Assembly: GCA_015680905.1 (NCBI GenBank)
Contig: CM027380.1
Span: forward strand, 15,208,001 to 15,272,000
Direction of reading: 5' to 3'
From: Coptis chinensis
Taxonomy: Eukaryota > Streptophyta > Magnoliopsida > Ranunculales > Ranunculaceae
Length of the DNA stretch: 64,000 bases
The translations under genes were made by a program, and so were the position numbers. Shown one piece after another: positions 10,031-23,000 of this stretch. The notes under the pieces are model-generated. The model saw only the letters and a program-made list of their open reading frames with translations. It was not told the origin of the DNA and did not search any database. Numbering within the stretch: position 1 is the first letter of the stretch; each line of letters starts with the position of its first letter.

Positions 10031-13000
10031 ATGGTGAAGAAGATATTTAAGTTACCGGTTGAGGAGGTTGACTTGACGACAGTCAAGTATGAGCGTGAAG
10101 TACTCAAAGGTTTAATTTTAATTTTTGTTTTTTTGTTTTTAAGTTTTGGATTGTAATAACTGTATTGATATTGTAGTTTTAATTTGCAGCTCCTCATTTA
10201 ACTGGCTTTGGATTAAGACTTTTCGTTCAATTGGCGGAAGCCCCAGTTATAGGATCTTTGATTATGTCCTACTTGAAAAAGCAGAATGGGTTTACTGAGG
10301 TTTGGTGTTCTACATACTTAATTCTTGGATTTTATATGTTGGTCTGATGTTAAGCATGCAAACTTAAATAAGAAAATGTTTCTTTTTCGCAGCAGTTAGA
10401 GAATACGGTGATTCCAGAAACGCCCATGTTTCGACCTGAGTTCCCACCTCAAGGTTAGTAGGTTACTTTTCGTCCTCAACATAATTCCATGTGTTCCAGG
10501 CTTCCAGCTAGTGAAGAATACTTGTATTATCATTTCTCAACCACTTCAGTTTATGGCCTAAAATTGATTCTTGTGATCGCGCGAGCATATTTGGCTCTGG
10601 GTTTATTCACACAGAGTTTCCTTGATATAACAGAGCCTGAACATGGAGTTGTCGTGTTGGAAGAAGACAGTGTACCTACTACTCGTGTTGAATCAGCCTT
10701 AAAGTGCCTTCCCCGTATGATCCTGCTTGCAGCTGGAATGTTGATTCTTCTCCATTCCTCTACTGGAAGATACGTGATTTTGCACATGCTTATCGGTCCA
10801 ACTCTGTGACTCCATCTATGGTAACTCATTTTGATCAATTGATCATTGTGCAAACAAAATTACAAATCAAGAGACTCATTCTGAGCATTTAGGTCGCAGA
10901 GAAAATTATCTCAGCTCTGGAGGAGTTCAATAATAAGAAGCCTCCAATGCCAATGTTGATCTCTTTTAGTCCTGAAGATGTGAGGAATCAAGCTGCAGCT
11001 TCTACAGAAAGGTTCAAGGAAGGTAGTTCTTGTACTTTTACATATTTATTCCGTGATTATCCATTTTTATGTTGTATGTGGTGGGTTTGTAAAGTTCAAA
11101 CTTTAAGGGATCTCTTCATACTTGAGAGTTCTAATATACTCAATTTTGTTAAGCTCTTCCTAATGCATTGTGGATTCGTGGATATGCACCCTGCAGGAGA
11201 ACCACTGTCTATCTTAGATGGCATTTTCATGGCCATCAAGGATGATATAGACTGCTATCCTCATCCGACTAAGGGTAAGATTTGAAAGCAGTACCTTTTA
11301 CCATTGCTTCCTTAATATATGAGCATACTCAGCTTGCCCCTTTATGCATCAGGTGGCACAACATGGTTCGACGAGGTCCGCTCAGTCAAAAAGATGCAGT
11401 TTGCGTTTCAAGATTGAGAAGCTGTGGAGTGATTTTGATAGGAAAGGCAAATATGCATGAGCTTGGGATGGGAACAACTGGAAACAATCCAAAATATGGG
11501 TAAGCGTTTTAAGGGGTTTCCTGATTCGAATGTAGGAGCTCTAATATTACCGAACAAAAAGAGAACAAAAATGTTGTGAGACCCAGTTGTTCTACTATAG
11601 TTGTGAGCTGTATTTACTGAAACTTCTCTTTGTTGTTACGGACAGACACAATAGCGTGGTTTTGTCAAACATGTAGGATAGCTTGGAGCTTTAATCAGAA
11701 TGCGGATTTTATTATTCAGCTTGATACCCCTTTTCAATTCACAACCAAGTTCAGGAACAGTTTTTTACTTTCATATGTCTTAATGTATTTTGGCTAAGTG
11801 AATTTTGCCCATGTATGAAAGCTACCGTTCTATTAAACAACACCTTGGATATATTTGGAGGCAAGTAGGCAACCATACCCACTCTGATACACACACACGC
11901 AAATATGAAAAAGGTGTTTGATCAGGAATTAAAATAATTTGAAGGATCAAGGGTCGAAATGGAACACATTGGCAGTGTTGCTTTGGCCGTAAATATCTTT
12001 TAGCTAAAATCAAGTTGCATGGTTGTTCTATATGTTCATCTGTAGCAAATGGGTCAATATTGGCTTGACGGTAGTGCAGCCACATAATCGTGGTAGATTC
12101 AGACTTTCTCTGTTTATTTACTTTTTTTCTGCACATAGTAAGTATGGGTGTTTTCAACGGTAGGTCTAACCACTAATGTAATATGTCCAATATTTCTTCT
12201 GGTGCTAACATTTATGAAACCTCACTGTATAACAGAACAACGAGAAATCCACATGCTCTGGAACGTTATACTGGTGGATCCTCCTCAGGCCCAGCAGCAC
12301 TTGTAGCTTCTGGATTATGTTCGGCCGCATTAGGAACAGATGGTGGAGGTTGGTCCACTCAACCACTAACATGTTATATATGCACTTAAATTTTCTTGTG
12401 AGGATATTCTCTTAATCTATGTTCATTTTTCTCGAAAAGGGCAGGTTCAATTCGAATTCCTTCATCACTTTGTGGTGTTGTTGGCCTAAAAACAACATAT
12501 GGACGGACTGACATGAATGGGTAAGTTTTCTAGTTCTGAGAAGGGTAAACATCTTAAACTTGCTTGTGTATGAAGCTGTGCCATATTGGAAAATTCTGTA
12601 GATTAGCATACAATTATAACCATAATACAGTGGACAAATATTAGTATAAAAAGATTAAACATGATTGCCCAACGTGGGACTGAAATTCCTATTGGAAGTT
12701 AGTTCAAATCATAGAAGACTAGTCGCAAACTTTTTGATTTTTGAACTTCTATTTGGCAGGTCAATATGTGACAGTGGGACCGTAGAAATAATTGGAACAA
12801 TCGCAGCGACAGTTGAGGATGTCATGCTAGTGTAAGCTTCTTTTTTGTGTATGATATTCTTTTACATTGAATCGTGTTACTCCTCAGCAGGATCACTTAT
12901 TTTGTGTTGTTCAACATGGACGTCAAGGGATTGGTCGAATGCGATTTATTTTTATACTTCATTCAATAAAAAACTCTCATTATGAATATTTATTCATTAA

Positions 13001-16000
13001 TCTCTCTCAGAATTGTCAATCTGATATCACTGACGGGTTGTTCAGGTACGCAGCGATATTAGGTTCCTCTCCCTCTGACAAATACACTTTGAACCCAGTA
13101 AGTTCTTAATCTCTTATTTTCTGGAAACTTGTGTTATATTGTTTGTTAGTCCTGTTTATTCCTATTAATTTTTTATTGGTAAATCTTAATGCTTGTATAT
13201 TTTCTTCTCTCAACATTAGTATATTGAACTACAATGAAGTTACTCTAACCAGAATACCAGATAGACTTACTCTGTTTGAATGTGTTTCCCTGTAAAGGTT
13301 TTGTCAGCACGTGCATTATTTTATCCTGTTTGAAATCTTTGAATCTGTTTCAGTAATAAGTTTGTGTTTTAGCCTTTGGTAGTTTAACATTAAAGAAAAT
13401 ACATGGATGAAGTATAAAAATTTATGAAAAAGGGATAGGAAAGTGAGCAATAGAAGTAGTACTGAGTACCGTTGTAACTTGTAAGTAGGGCAGGGAACGG
13501 TCGGATATGGCCAAACCCGAACCCGAATAGTTTTACCATATCAAACCTGAATCCGATAGACCCGATCGGATAACACTAAAAATTTAAAAACAGTCTAAAA
13601 CTTGTATCTGAACCCGACATACCTGAATCCAAATCCAACCCAAATTAAAAAACCGATATGAAAATCAACCCGAACCTGCCTATTCGGGTCGGGTTTGGGT
13701 CCATCCCGACTCGATTCCCTGCCCTACTTGTAAGCATCAAACTCAAAAGAATGATGCGCATGAAAAATTCTAGGAATAATCAAATCAAGAAAAATGAGAA
13801 ATATTATTTCATATGGACAAAATTATACAAGAATAAATGTTATTGAGGCTATATGTTGTACTTTACGAGTGACACTGTTGAGTGGCATATAAAAAATCCT
13901 GAAGAAAGTAAATAGATTGGGGAACAACAATAGCCATTGAGACCTTAGATACAACAATTTATATGTCAAACATTTAATATGCTAGGCAATAGCATTAATA
14001 TAGAACAATAACGTATTAACAAATAGCAAGGTGTGTGCCTCATTGAGCCTCAAGGCATATGTCTTCAGATGTGTGCCTCATTGGTTTGAGACTTAAGACT
14101 CTTAAACAAGCGTTTTTGCCATATGAGGCTTTAACGCACATTGAGGTGTGAACGTTGGTGCATTTTTTGTTAACATTGGTATTAGAAGCCATTTGTACCG
14201 TTTTTGTAGGAACCAAGTTTAAGTACATCTTCCAAGATATTACTACAGAGGATGGGAACCTCGAATTAGATTATGTAGTCTGAGAGTGTATGGAATCCTT
14301 CATGTTTTTAATCAATCATAGTAGCTAGCAGTCATTATGAGTTTATGACCATTTTAAGTATTATTTTGATAATAGACATGTAAGAATCCAGTGAAACTTT
14401 CAATTATTGTCTTTAATCTCTACATGGCATCTTTCCTTTAGATGCCCCCAAATCATCTTATAACTTGCCATACATATTTCAAATACTATCTATCATAGTT
14501 TCTGTCAACTCTTTCAGTCCTCCCCTTGTTTTCCGTTTTTATCTCCATACAACAGTTCAAATGATTTGGGATCACTACGTCTGGGGAAGTATTCAGAGGT
14601 ATATATTTGGTATTTTTTTTGTTAAAAATGTTGAAATTGATAAGAAAATGGATTATAATTAAGTGATACACGGTTGTTCTCCTGCAGTGGTTCAATGATG
14701 TGTACTCAACTGATATCTCTGATACATGCGAGGACGTTCTTAATATGCTTTCCACAACTCATGGATGCAAAGTAAGTTTTTACTCTATAGCATTTGTTCC
14801 GATTCTCTTTTGTAAGCTGCGCTTAGTGAGGCTACACAAAAGATATGTCTAGATAATTAAGTGACATTAACATTGTACATGTGTCAGAGTCAAAGACAGT
14901 TACAAAATGTCCAACACAGCATCTTGTTAATACCCTGTGACCGGGGTAGCTGATCTCAACTCTTTTTAATATTCATTTCAACATGAGTTTTAGTTTGTCT
15001 CTAGATCAATTGATCATAGCTACCTGACATTACTCCAGTCCCCTCTATAAGACTATATAACCCTTGGTTTATGCCTATGTTACATTGACACGCCATATTT
15101 CAAAAATAATCCGTGTTGGAGACATATGGACACAATACATATTGTATGTGATATACCTCAGTTTTTTATATTTCGCCGTGTCGGATACGGACACGCGTAT
15201 TTGTGTCAATGTAACTTAGGTTTATACAAAGAGTATGATATTTCTTCCCTTCACCTTTCTTCTTCTCTTTTCTTCCAACTAGAACTAGGCAAAGAAATGA
15301 GATTTTCTCGTCTCTCTTGTTGTTTCTCACTTCCTCCCCTTCCTTTCATCTATCTGTGTCCTTGTGTCTGACACAAATCATTCTGAATATATGAAGTGTC
15401 CACTTTATGTAGGTAGATAATGAAAAGGGTCTGTGCCATTTGACAACTTAGATTCTAATGCATGTATTTATTTCGATTCAAGAGAAAAGAAGTTGTAATA
15501 CCAGAGTTGCATGAGATGCGCACTTCCCATATTGTTGCAATTGGCTCTGAAGCAATGTGTTCACTGGCCCCTTATTATCAGGCTGGGTAAGTTCCCATAC
15601 TTATTGAAGGAAAGTACTTTATTCTTGGGGACTTGATCACGGTAGGGGTTATGCCTCTTATGGAGAAGAATAACCTTGGTATAATGATATTGTGCATGTG
15701 GAACGTACTTTTTAACTTCAAAGCTCCATTATTTTCTTTCACTGATCAAAATAAAGTTCTGATTTTGCTTCATATTACTACCTTCTTTCTCTCTGTTGTA
15801 GATATGCTGCTAAATTGACACATGATACTCGAACAAGTATGGCATTGTTCAGCTCATTCTCTGCATCAGATTATATTGCTGCTGCACGTCTTAGGTGAGG
15901 CGAAAGTAACAAATATAATTTACTAGCATATATAGTTTGGACTTTGGACCATCTTTTGTTCTCAAAAAATTTCAAAGACTAGATATATATTATCTGCATA

Positions 16001-18768
16001 TTATTAGATAACATAAATATCTTATAATATCAAAAGATGAAACATGCATGTTCATAGTTCCACATACCGACGCTTATTTAGTAAAGTTGATCGTATCACA
16101 ATGAAGTACTTTTGTCTTTTCATCTAGATCATTTTTAGCATTCAAAATTAAAATAATAAGATGTTCATTCCAACAACCTTCCTCTATCTGATTATGCAGG
16201 CGAAGGATTATGCATTATCACATGGAGATATTCAAGGAGGTTGATATCTTGGTGACCCCAACAACTGGGTACGTGGTTTCATTAATATCATATGATCATG
16301 AGCTATGTTGCACAGTCTTTTCATAGGCTATGTGCACGGTCTTTTGGTTCCTTTTTTAAGATCATTTGATGTCTATCATAGTATACTCCATAATATAACC
16401 CGTCAAATATAGTACTTTATTAGATTGTGTAAAATTTATTACGGAGTCCATTTGTCCAGTTTTTGGAATTCTTCTTAATCCAACACTTAATACCTGATCA
16501 TTCCATCACCGATAACAGTGTCTGTGCAAACACATTCCTAGGAGTATTTTATTTCTTATCATATTTGATTCCCTTTGTTTCTTTTAGATATCGGTAGTGT
16601 ATGAGGGGAAAAGAAGGTGTTATCTACTCAAGTTTCATTCTGTTGACTGTCTGGTTGACTAAAGGCTACTTTGATTTTTAACGTATAAATTAAGAGATTT
16701 TTTTATGATGGATTCCTGTATTTGGTACGAGGCGCCTGAAAAATCTAAAACATTCGAGCTTATTAGTATTTTGTATCAGAGATTTTTAAATTAAGATTTT
16801 AGAATAGTGCAAGGAAATCTCTTCCAAGAAACATTTGTATACACCAACTCGAAGAGGTTAGATTACAGGCTTCCAACCCTTTCAGATGTCACTTGTGGAT
16901 AATGTCTGCAAGTATGGGAAACACCACCTTACCTATCTAAGTGTTTTGGCGCATCATATTGTGTTTTGCGGAGTGTGGTTTTTAACAAGTTGGTTTTTGA
17001 AATATGAAATGATAATTTCGTGCATAAATTGTGTATTTCTACAGTTATGAATGTAAAATATTTTTTTTTTTTCTTTTTGCTCAACAGAATGACTGCACCT
17101 AAAATACTTGAGAGTTCTCTTCAGTTTGGGGAGTCAAATTTTGAGGTCTCAGGTCAGTTGATTTGCTTATACTACACTGGAAATATGCATTTGTTTGGAC
17201 TTCTTGTAACTCTTTGTCAGAAAGAGACCGTTGGTTATGAATATAGTGATTTTGTACATGATGCTAATGGTGTTGGTTTTCAGCATATATAGTGCTCTTG
17301 ACAATATTGTGATACTCGTCTCTTGCTAGTTCTATCTCCCGTTTCATTTCTACTGTATAAAGAATCTGTTAAACCCATTTATGGATGTTGCATAAACCTC
17401 CTAGCGCCATGATTATAAAAACTGTGTTCTCATGATGCACACATGCACATTTGTTAAGTGGATGTTGCCTAAACCTCACAGCGAAGCATATAAACATTGA
17501 GTTCTCATGACTCACACATCCACATTCGTTTAGTTTTTTTTATAAAAACTTTATTTAGGTGATGTTAAGCATGATCCTCCAAAATTGATTCTTTATCTTC
17601 ATTCTCACCTTTTCCATTTGACACAACAATTTCAGGTTATCTTATGAGGTTTATAATAGCAGGAAATCTTCTTGGACTCCCGGCGATTTCTGTCCCTGTG
17701 AGTAAAATGTGGCTTATGCTAGTATTTTCTTCGTATATTTGCTTCTTATGTACTAATGCTTGTGGGTAACTTTCTAATTGTAACCTGTAAATAAACCACC
17801 TATTCATTTTGCTACGAGGCTTTTGGTTGAAAGCTAGGCTGTGGAATGTAACTCAACACCTTTTTTTTCTTATGTACATTGTCAGGAGCCGAATTCTAGG
17901 GCAGCATAATAGTTGCTAAAATTATTATTTTTCATTTCCTAATTGCTGGTTACTTATTTTCTAGTTTTGAAGTCAATTTTAATCAGAATTTAATTTTCGT
18001 CTCTAGTAGATTTGGGACTCTAGATTCTGGTTTATTTTGCTAATAGTTACAGTTGATCGTAATAAAGGTTGCAGAGTATTAGAGGCATTGAGTTGAGTAT
18101 TTAGGAGATTCTTGTGTCAATATTGTTTAACCTCTAGGTTCTCTAGGCAGAAACCCTTAGAAACTCAAAACTATTTCTCTTCTGTAACAATGATCTCCAC
18201 AGTGAGATTGTCTTACCATAAACCAGCCCTTTTCTCTTTCAATGTTGGCCTCATCAGTACATGTCAAAATTTGGCTGAGCAGAAAACTATAACAATATAT
18301 CAGGTAAAGAGCCTATTGTGTTTTTATCTGTATATACTGTTCTTGTTGAACACAATTTTAGTTCTTTGGTAGTCTTTCCTTGAGTAAATAAACTTAAGCT
18401 AAGCTTCTCTTTTATTTGTCCCGTTCTGACCTTGTCCTCTGTGTATATACCGTATCAGATTGGTCATGATAAACAAGGTCTTCCGATAGGTTTGCAACTG
18501 ATAGGCCGTCCCTGGGCCGAGGCTACAATTTTGCGTTTAGCGTCTGCAGTGGAGGTAATAGCTTTTATGTAGCTTAAGATTTGAATTACCGGAAAAACAT
18601 AAGATATTGTGACATTCGTTTTTGTTTGAATTCATACTGTATTTATGTAGTGCTGCTCGAGTTTAGAAAAGCATCTCAAACGTTGGAGTTTCGGTGTATT
18701 TTCAGGAATTGTGTGCTGAGTTTAGAAAGAGGCCATCAACATATTATGATGTTCTGAAAATGAAGTAG
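10031..18768 (+). CDS. FAAH: Fatty acid amide hydrolase, copy 2 (20 exons, two single-base frame breaks)
   Basis: N-acylethanolamine amidohydrolase. Exons: 10031-10109, 10190-10299, 10393-10453, 10634-10820, 10893-11022, 11197-11274, 11353-11499, 12236-12348, 12445-12520, 12760-12831, 13046-13097, 14518-14598, 14688-14771, 15483-15586, 15802-15894, 16200-16268, 17088-17152, 17636-17697, 18459-18554 and 18706-18768. The start MVKKIFKLPVEEVDLTTVKY aligns with Arabidopsis FAAH. The catalytic triad is visible: Lys about 204 in AIKDDIDC, Ser about 280 in TGGSSSG, and the nucleophilic Ser about 304 in the first codon after GTDGGG. The exon sum is 1822 nt, two short of 608 codons. One base is missing beside the C run near 10711-10715 (LKCLP to YDPAC) and one in the A run near 11389-11394 (RSV to KDAVC). 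With both counted, length equals the family's 607 residues as I recall it. Either the copy was disabled recently or these are consensus errors; all 40 exon edges are otherwise sound. Confidence 0.92.
13486..13726. mobile_element. hAT-type MITE, 241 bp (GGGTTCGGGT family), copy 1
   Basis: The ends TAGGGCAGGGAA and TTCCCTGCCCTA are perfect inverted repeats, flanked by a perfect 8-bp duplication CTTGTAAG (13478-13485 and 13727-13734). The interior is rich in AACCCGAA and TTCGGGT motifs arranged as an imperfect palindrome. It sits in intron 11 of FAAH copy 2. The clean duplication indicates a relatively recent insertion. A sister copy is at 22316-22579. Confidence 0.92.
15080..15214. mobile_element. 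MITE-like repeat, GTGTC family, copy 2
   Basis: A 135-bp element in intron 13 of FAAH copy 2. The ends TTACATTGACACG and GTGTCAATGTAA form an inverted repeat of about 12 bp. It shares its interior with 220-370. The bases TA at each edge could be a TA target duplication (Tc1/Mariner-like), but this is not certain. Confidence 0.65.
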
Positions 18769-18830
18769 CTTGGTTCAGTATCTCTGTGTTGCACATTGGC
18801 TTCTTCTAGATCTCCAACAAGCTCTTTGGT

Positions 18831-18918
18831 GGCTGGAGTACTTTTGCTATGACGGCATGTCTGTAACAACTCAAACTATGTGCCGGCTGGAGTACTTTTG
18901 CTATGACGGCATGTCTGT
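18831..18918. repeat. 34-bp direct repeat, period 54
   Basis: GGCTGGAGTACTTTTGCTAT and the bases after it occur at 18831-18864 and again at 18885-18918, in the probable 3' UTR of FAAH copy 2. The two copies look identical over about 34 bases. Confidence 0.85.
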
Positions 18919-19006
18919 GACATGAGAACTGCTCTATCATCTATGTTAGAATTTTGATATTGTCTATTGATTAGTGAATACGTGTCTTTTCTTAAGACTG
19001 ATTAAT

Positions 19007-19240
19007 AAATTAACTATCTGAAACTACATTAAATTAACCATCTGAAACTACATTAATCACAAGTTTTCTAGTTTTCTAAGAACTTCAACATGGCATAGCT
19101 GTTAAAAATATAGTGTTGAGGATTGTTTTCTAGTTTTCTAAGAACTTCAACATGGCATAGCTGTTAAAAATTTAGTGTTGAGGATTTTTTGCTAAGAACT
19201 TCAACATGGCATAGTTGTTAAAAATTTAGTGTCGAGCATT
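19007..19240. repeat. Short tandem repeats in intergenic DNA
   Basis: A roughly 26-bp unit containing CATCTGAAACTACATTAA is repeated at 19007-19058. It is followed by three copies of a 54-62-bp unit containing CTAAGAACTTCAACATGGCA at 19062-19240. The copies differ at a few positions and in the length of the T run between them. Confidence 0.85.
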
Positions 19241-20014
19241 TTTATTGCTACAACGATATTGGGAGGCAATAAAAATCTGATACTCGGCAATTTGTTTAGT
19301 AGCGTAGAAATAGTGAAATTCTACAACAATGTGTTCACCTGAGAACGCTAATGCATAGATCTTAATTTCATCCTTTTTAGTGCCCTTTGTATAACATGAA
19401 CTTGAAATCCTTCACCAGTTTCTTTTTCAATGCTCTTCTTCTGTCAAGGATTGATTTTATGAAGTTCAAATACAGAGAATGCTAGACATGGGTGGGCTGA
19501 AAAATAGTAACCAAACGAAAATGGAACTACCACTATCCTAGAAAACCAAATATTCATTCACGACTCTTCAAGTTCCAATAACATTGAGTATGCATGCAGG
19601 CTTGCTAGATAGAAACTTTGTAAAAGGATGCTGACATTTTTGACATAGCCACATCACAAAAGAACCATCTTGTCCTTGGCACAAATTTACTGTCATAACA
19701 GTCATAAATTCCAGTCCCAGTTGCATGATACCATGAATATAACACAAATTATATGGCATATCCTCTAAAGGGATCGAGGAAGCACATGCCACTATCATAC
19801 CCTCATATAAATTAAAGTGGTGAATCGATTCTTATCACTTCGGCTGAACTCAAATTCTAACATGTAAAAGAATGTTGCACTTGCCTCATAAACCACCAAC
19901 TTGTGCAGTATCCAATCAGATAAGCCACTTTGCAGAATATCAGGGTGCAATTGGAAATTTGGAATCTCTTCCAGCTTTTCTGTATCAATTATGAGGATTA
20001 GTTGGTACCAGATT

Positions 20015-23000
20015 CTATGACTGTTTCTGAAGTGCACTGTTGTCACTGGGAAGATCAGGCCCCTGAGGAATCTTTCCAGGGTAATTGGTCGTTGAAGAAT
20101 CTGATCCAATCATACTGCAAATCAACAAAATCACTAAGAACTCTGGATAAGAAGAAACATATAGCTTATTTTCAGGAGAGAGTTTGAAAAGACAGGACTC
20201 ACTTGGTATCTACAATTACCATTGAACGCAGCTCACAATTGGTAAAGCTGTAAGGATAAACAGATACAAATGAGTCACCAAGAAACAGAATTACCAATAA
20301 AAAAGTCTGTGAATTGAAATGTGGCACGCATGCCCATTCAGATATATTGTAACCACTTGGTGTTGGAGAGACTTGATATCATTCATGCTTTTATTCATAA
20401 AAACAAATAAACCCTGTTAGTGGCTTAGTGCCTTTCAATCAGGATCGTTGGGTTGGGTTTAGCCCTCTCTTATGAGAGGTCTGAAAGGAACAGATTGTTT
20501 GCAGTATATAGTTTGGAATAGAGGGAGAAGATTTTCAAGTAAGGGGACCACTTACGAAAAATGTATTGGGAAATAGTGTGTGGAAGAAACTTTTCTACTA
20601 GATAAAATTGGCCCTTCCGAATCAGTCATGAAGGAGCTTATAATGACCATAAGCTATAAACTCAAATACTAGTGTCTGGTCTGCATTTCATAATCTTCTT
20701 CATACACAAAGTGGGCACTGCACACTTACTGTTTGCAGATTTCTTCTTTCATCAAGGGATGATATCTATTTCCAAGTTCTTTAAAGGTATGAAACAAGAA
20801 ACCACTATGTGTAACAACTGCAATTTCCTTTTCTTTCCGCGTCCACAACCTAGATGGAAGAAAATGAAGCGTTAGAACTTATAAACCGACTTGTCTGTAT
20901 TCATTTGTATAGAGAGAAGCAAAGCACAACATGTTCAAAAAAAGATCTCTCGAGAGAAATGCACAATAAAAGAAGACGCAACAAGTTGGACTTTGATTAA
21001 TGATATGCCTTTTGTTGCACCTCGCAGATATTGGGTATAGACGTCCTATAAGTAAATCTCAATGAAGCTTAGTTGAGACACAAGTTTCAACGGTGACTGT
21101 GTACAGTATTCTGCATATGTAGCATCTGAGTTCTGTACTTGAATACATGAATTCAGTTACAAGGGTGCAAATCGTGAACTTCGGCTCTAAGTAGTAAAAC
21201 ATGGTGAACCGGCACTCACCATTTCAAGAATTTCATTCCCCTATCAGCAACATCTTCATTTGGCTCTCTGATGTCAGCCTTCCACCATGTGTCCTCATCA
21301 CTCTCTATCTGAATACATATCAAAATACTCAGTTAATGCATCAATTCAACACTAAGAAATGATTGTTAGAGCAGCAAAAGTGATCGCACGAGTACTTGTT
21401 TACAGGTTACACAGCACACACAGATTAATTACTTGCCAGAGAAAAATCTATTGCAGGAAACAGAGGCAGATACTCGTCAATGCTTCTCCTCTTATCACAT
21501 GGACGAACTCCCTGTCGTCAAAAGTAAACATTAACAAGGACATATAGAGGCTCTATATGGTGCAAAGAAACAGAACTGGAAGCCTCTGTATGCCATATTT
21601 TCATTATTTTTCAAATCTAAGTACAATCCGTTTCTTAGGATAAGAATTCTGAACTTGAGGTAATAAGTGGTAAACTGAAGAAAACAGTAAGCAAAATAAC
21701 ATGTCCCCCAAGAAATGAGAATATGTTATGAAGAATAGGTCACTGGATAATAAGCACACTAAGGATGAGTTTAGAATGATTCTCCCACATTTTGCATTCA
21801 TGAAAATCTGAGTATCACACACAAATGCATAACAGTATATACATCACATGTTGCTGGGAGCTCCAAACATAATTTGGATACATTGTCGTAAAACATACCA
21901 AATGCTCTCGACAAAGCTCTACAGCTACAAAAGGTGGGGAATTTAAACTTGAGTATGCAGAACGATCACTTTTCCCTGCATTTGCCACCATTAAAGGAGT
22001 CGCATCCATTCCATACTCATAACCTTCACCACCGAATACTCCAACAGCTGTTTGCATTGTCCTGTAATATCAGGAGGAATAAGAGAGGAATCTAAATGAC
22101 ACTCCATCGAGAATAAGAATGTACACTCTACTTTTATACTTATCATTCTTACAAACATTGGGAATCCAGTCATGACGAAGAAGTCCTTATTTTTACTTTT
22201 GTACTTGTGATTTGGTATATATTCTTCTTAAAATTATCTGAAGCATGTACTTGGAGAGTAACATAAGACATCTTTAAAATGAATCATTATCCTTGGAGGG
22301 GGCCATTATCGTAATTAGGGCAGAGAATCGGATCGGGTTTGACCCAAATCCAAATAGTTCGGGTTCGGGTCAATTTTCATATCCGTTTATTTATTTATTC
22401 GGTTCGGATTCGGATTCGGGTCCGACAGGTCTGTCGGATATAATTTTTGGGCTTTTTTTGAATTTTTAGTGTTATCCAATCGGGTTGAAGATTTCGGTTT
22501 GATTCGGGTTCGGATATTGTCAAACTATTCGGGTTCAAATGCCCATATCCGACCTGAACCCAACCCGTTCCCTGCCCTAATCGTAATTAAGAGGTTGGTG
22601 TTCCACATTTCTTATATTGATTCTCCATATGTTTGAAAACGAATCATTATCCTTTCTTGTTGTATGTAGGATTCGTCATCCTACAATTTTTTTTCGTTGA
22701 TATCACCATATGAGATTCCATCCATTGTCTCTGCTGCATTCAATTTCCCTTTATGATCCTAAACTTGCACCAAAACTCCATACATTAGGTCCTCCACTTT
22801 TGCATGCCCAAACCATCTCCAACAGATTCCATTGCTTCAACGAGATGTTATGGTATTTAAACCATAGTTGCAACCTCCACATCATTACAGTTAATATAAG
22901 GAATCCTAGCTTCAAATGCCAGTATATTTCCAAGTTGATTAGGTATGATATGTAACACTTGAATCTGAAAGACAAGACTTTGTTAACCGTAGATTGTCAT

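Larger units (their letters stand above)
18769..20014. other. Convergent 3' ends of FAAH copy 2 and the phosphatase gene
   Basis: This is 1.25 kb between two stop codons on opposite strands and must hold both 3' UTRs. No gene is seen inside. It carries two small tandem repeat blocks, listed separately. Open frames near 19568-20109 on the minus strand partly overlap the last exon of the phosphatase gene in other frames and are shadows. Confidence 0.5.

Noticed and set aside
10715-10732. GTATGA ... TGCAG read as a tiny intron near the first frame slip of FAAH copy 2
   Set aside because: It would be only 18 bp, far below the minimum for plant introns. As a multiple of three it would not restore the frame.
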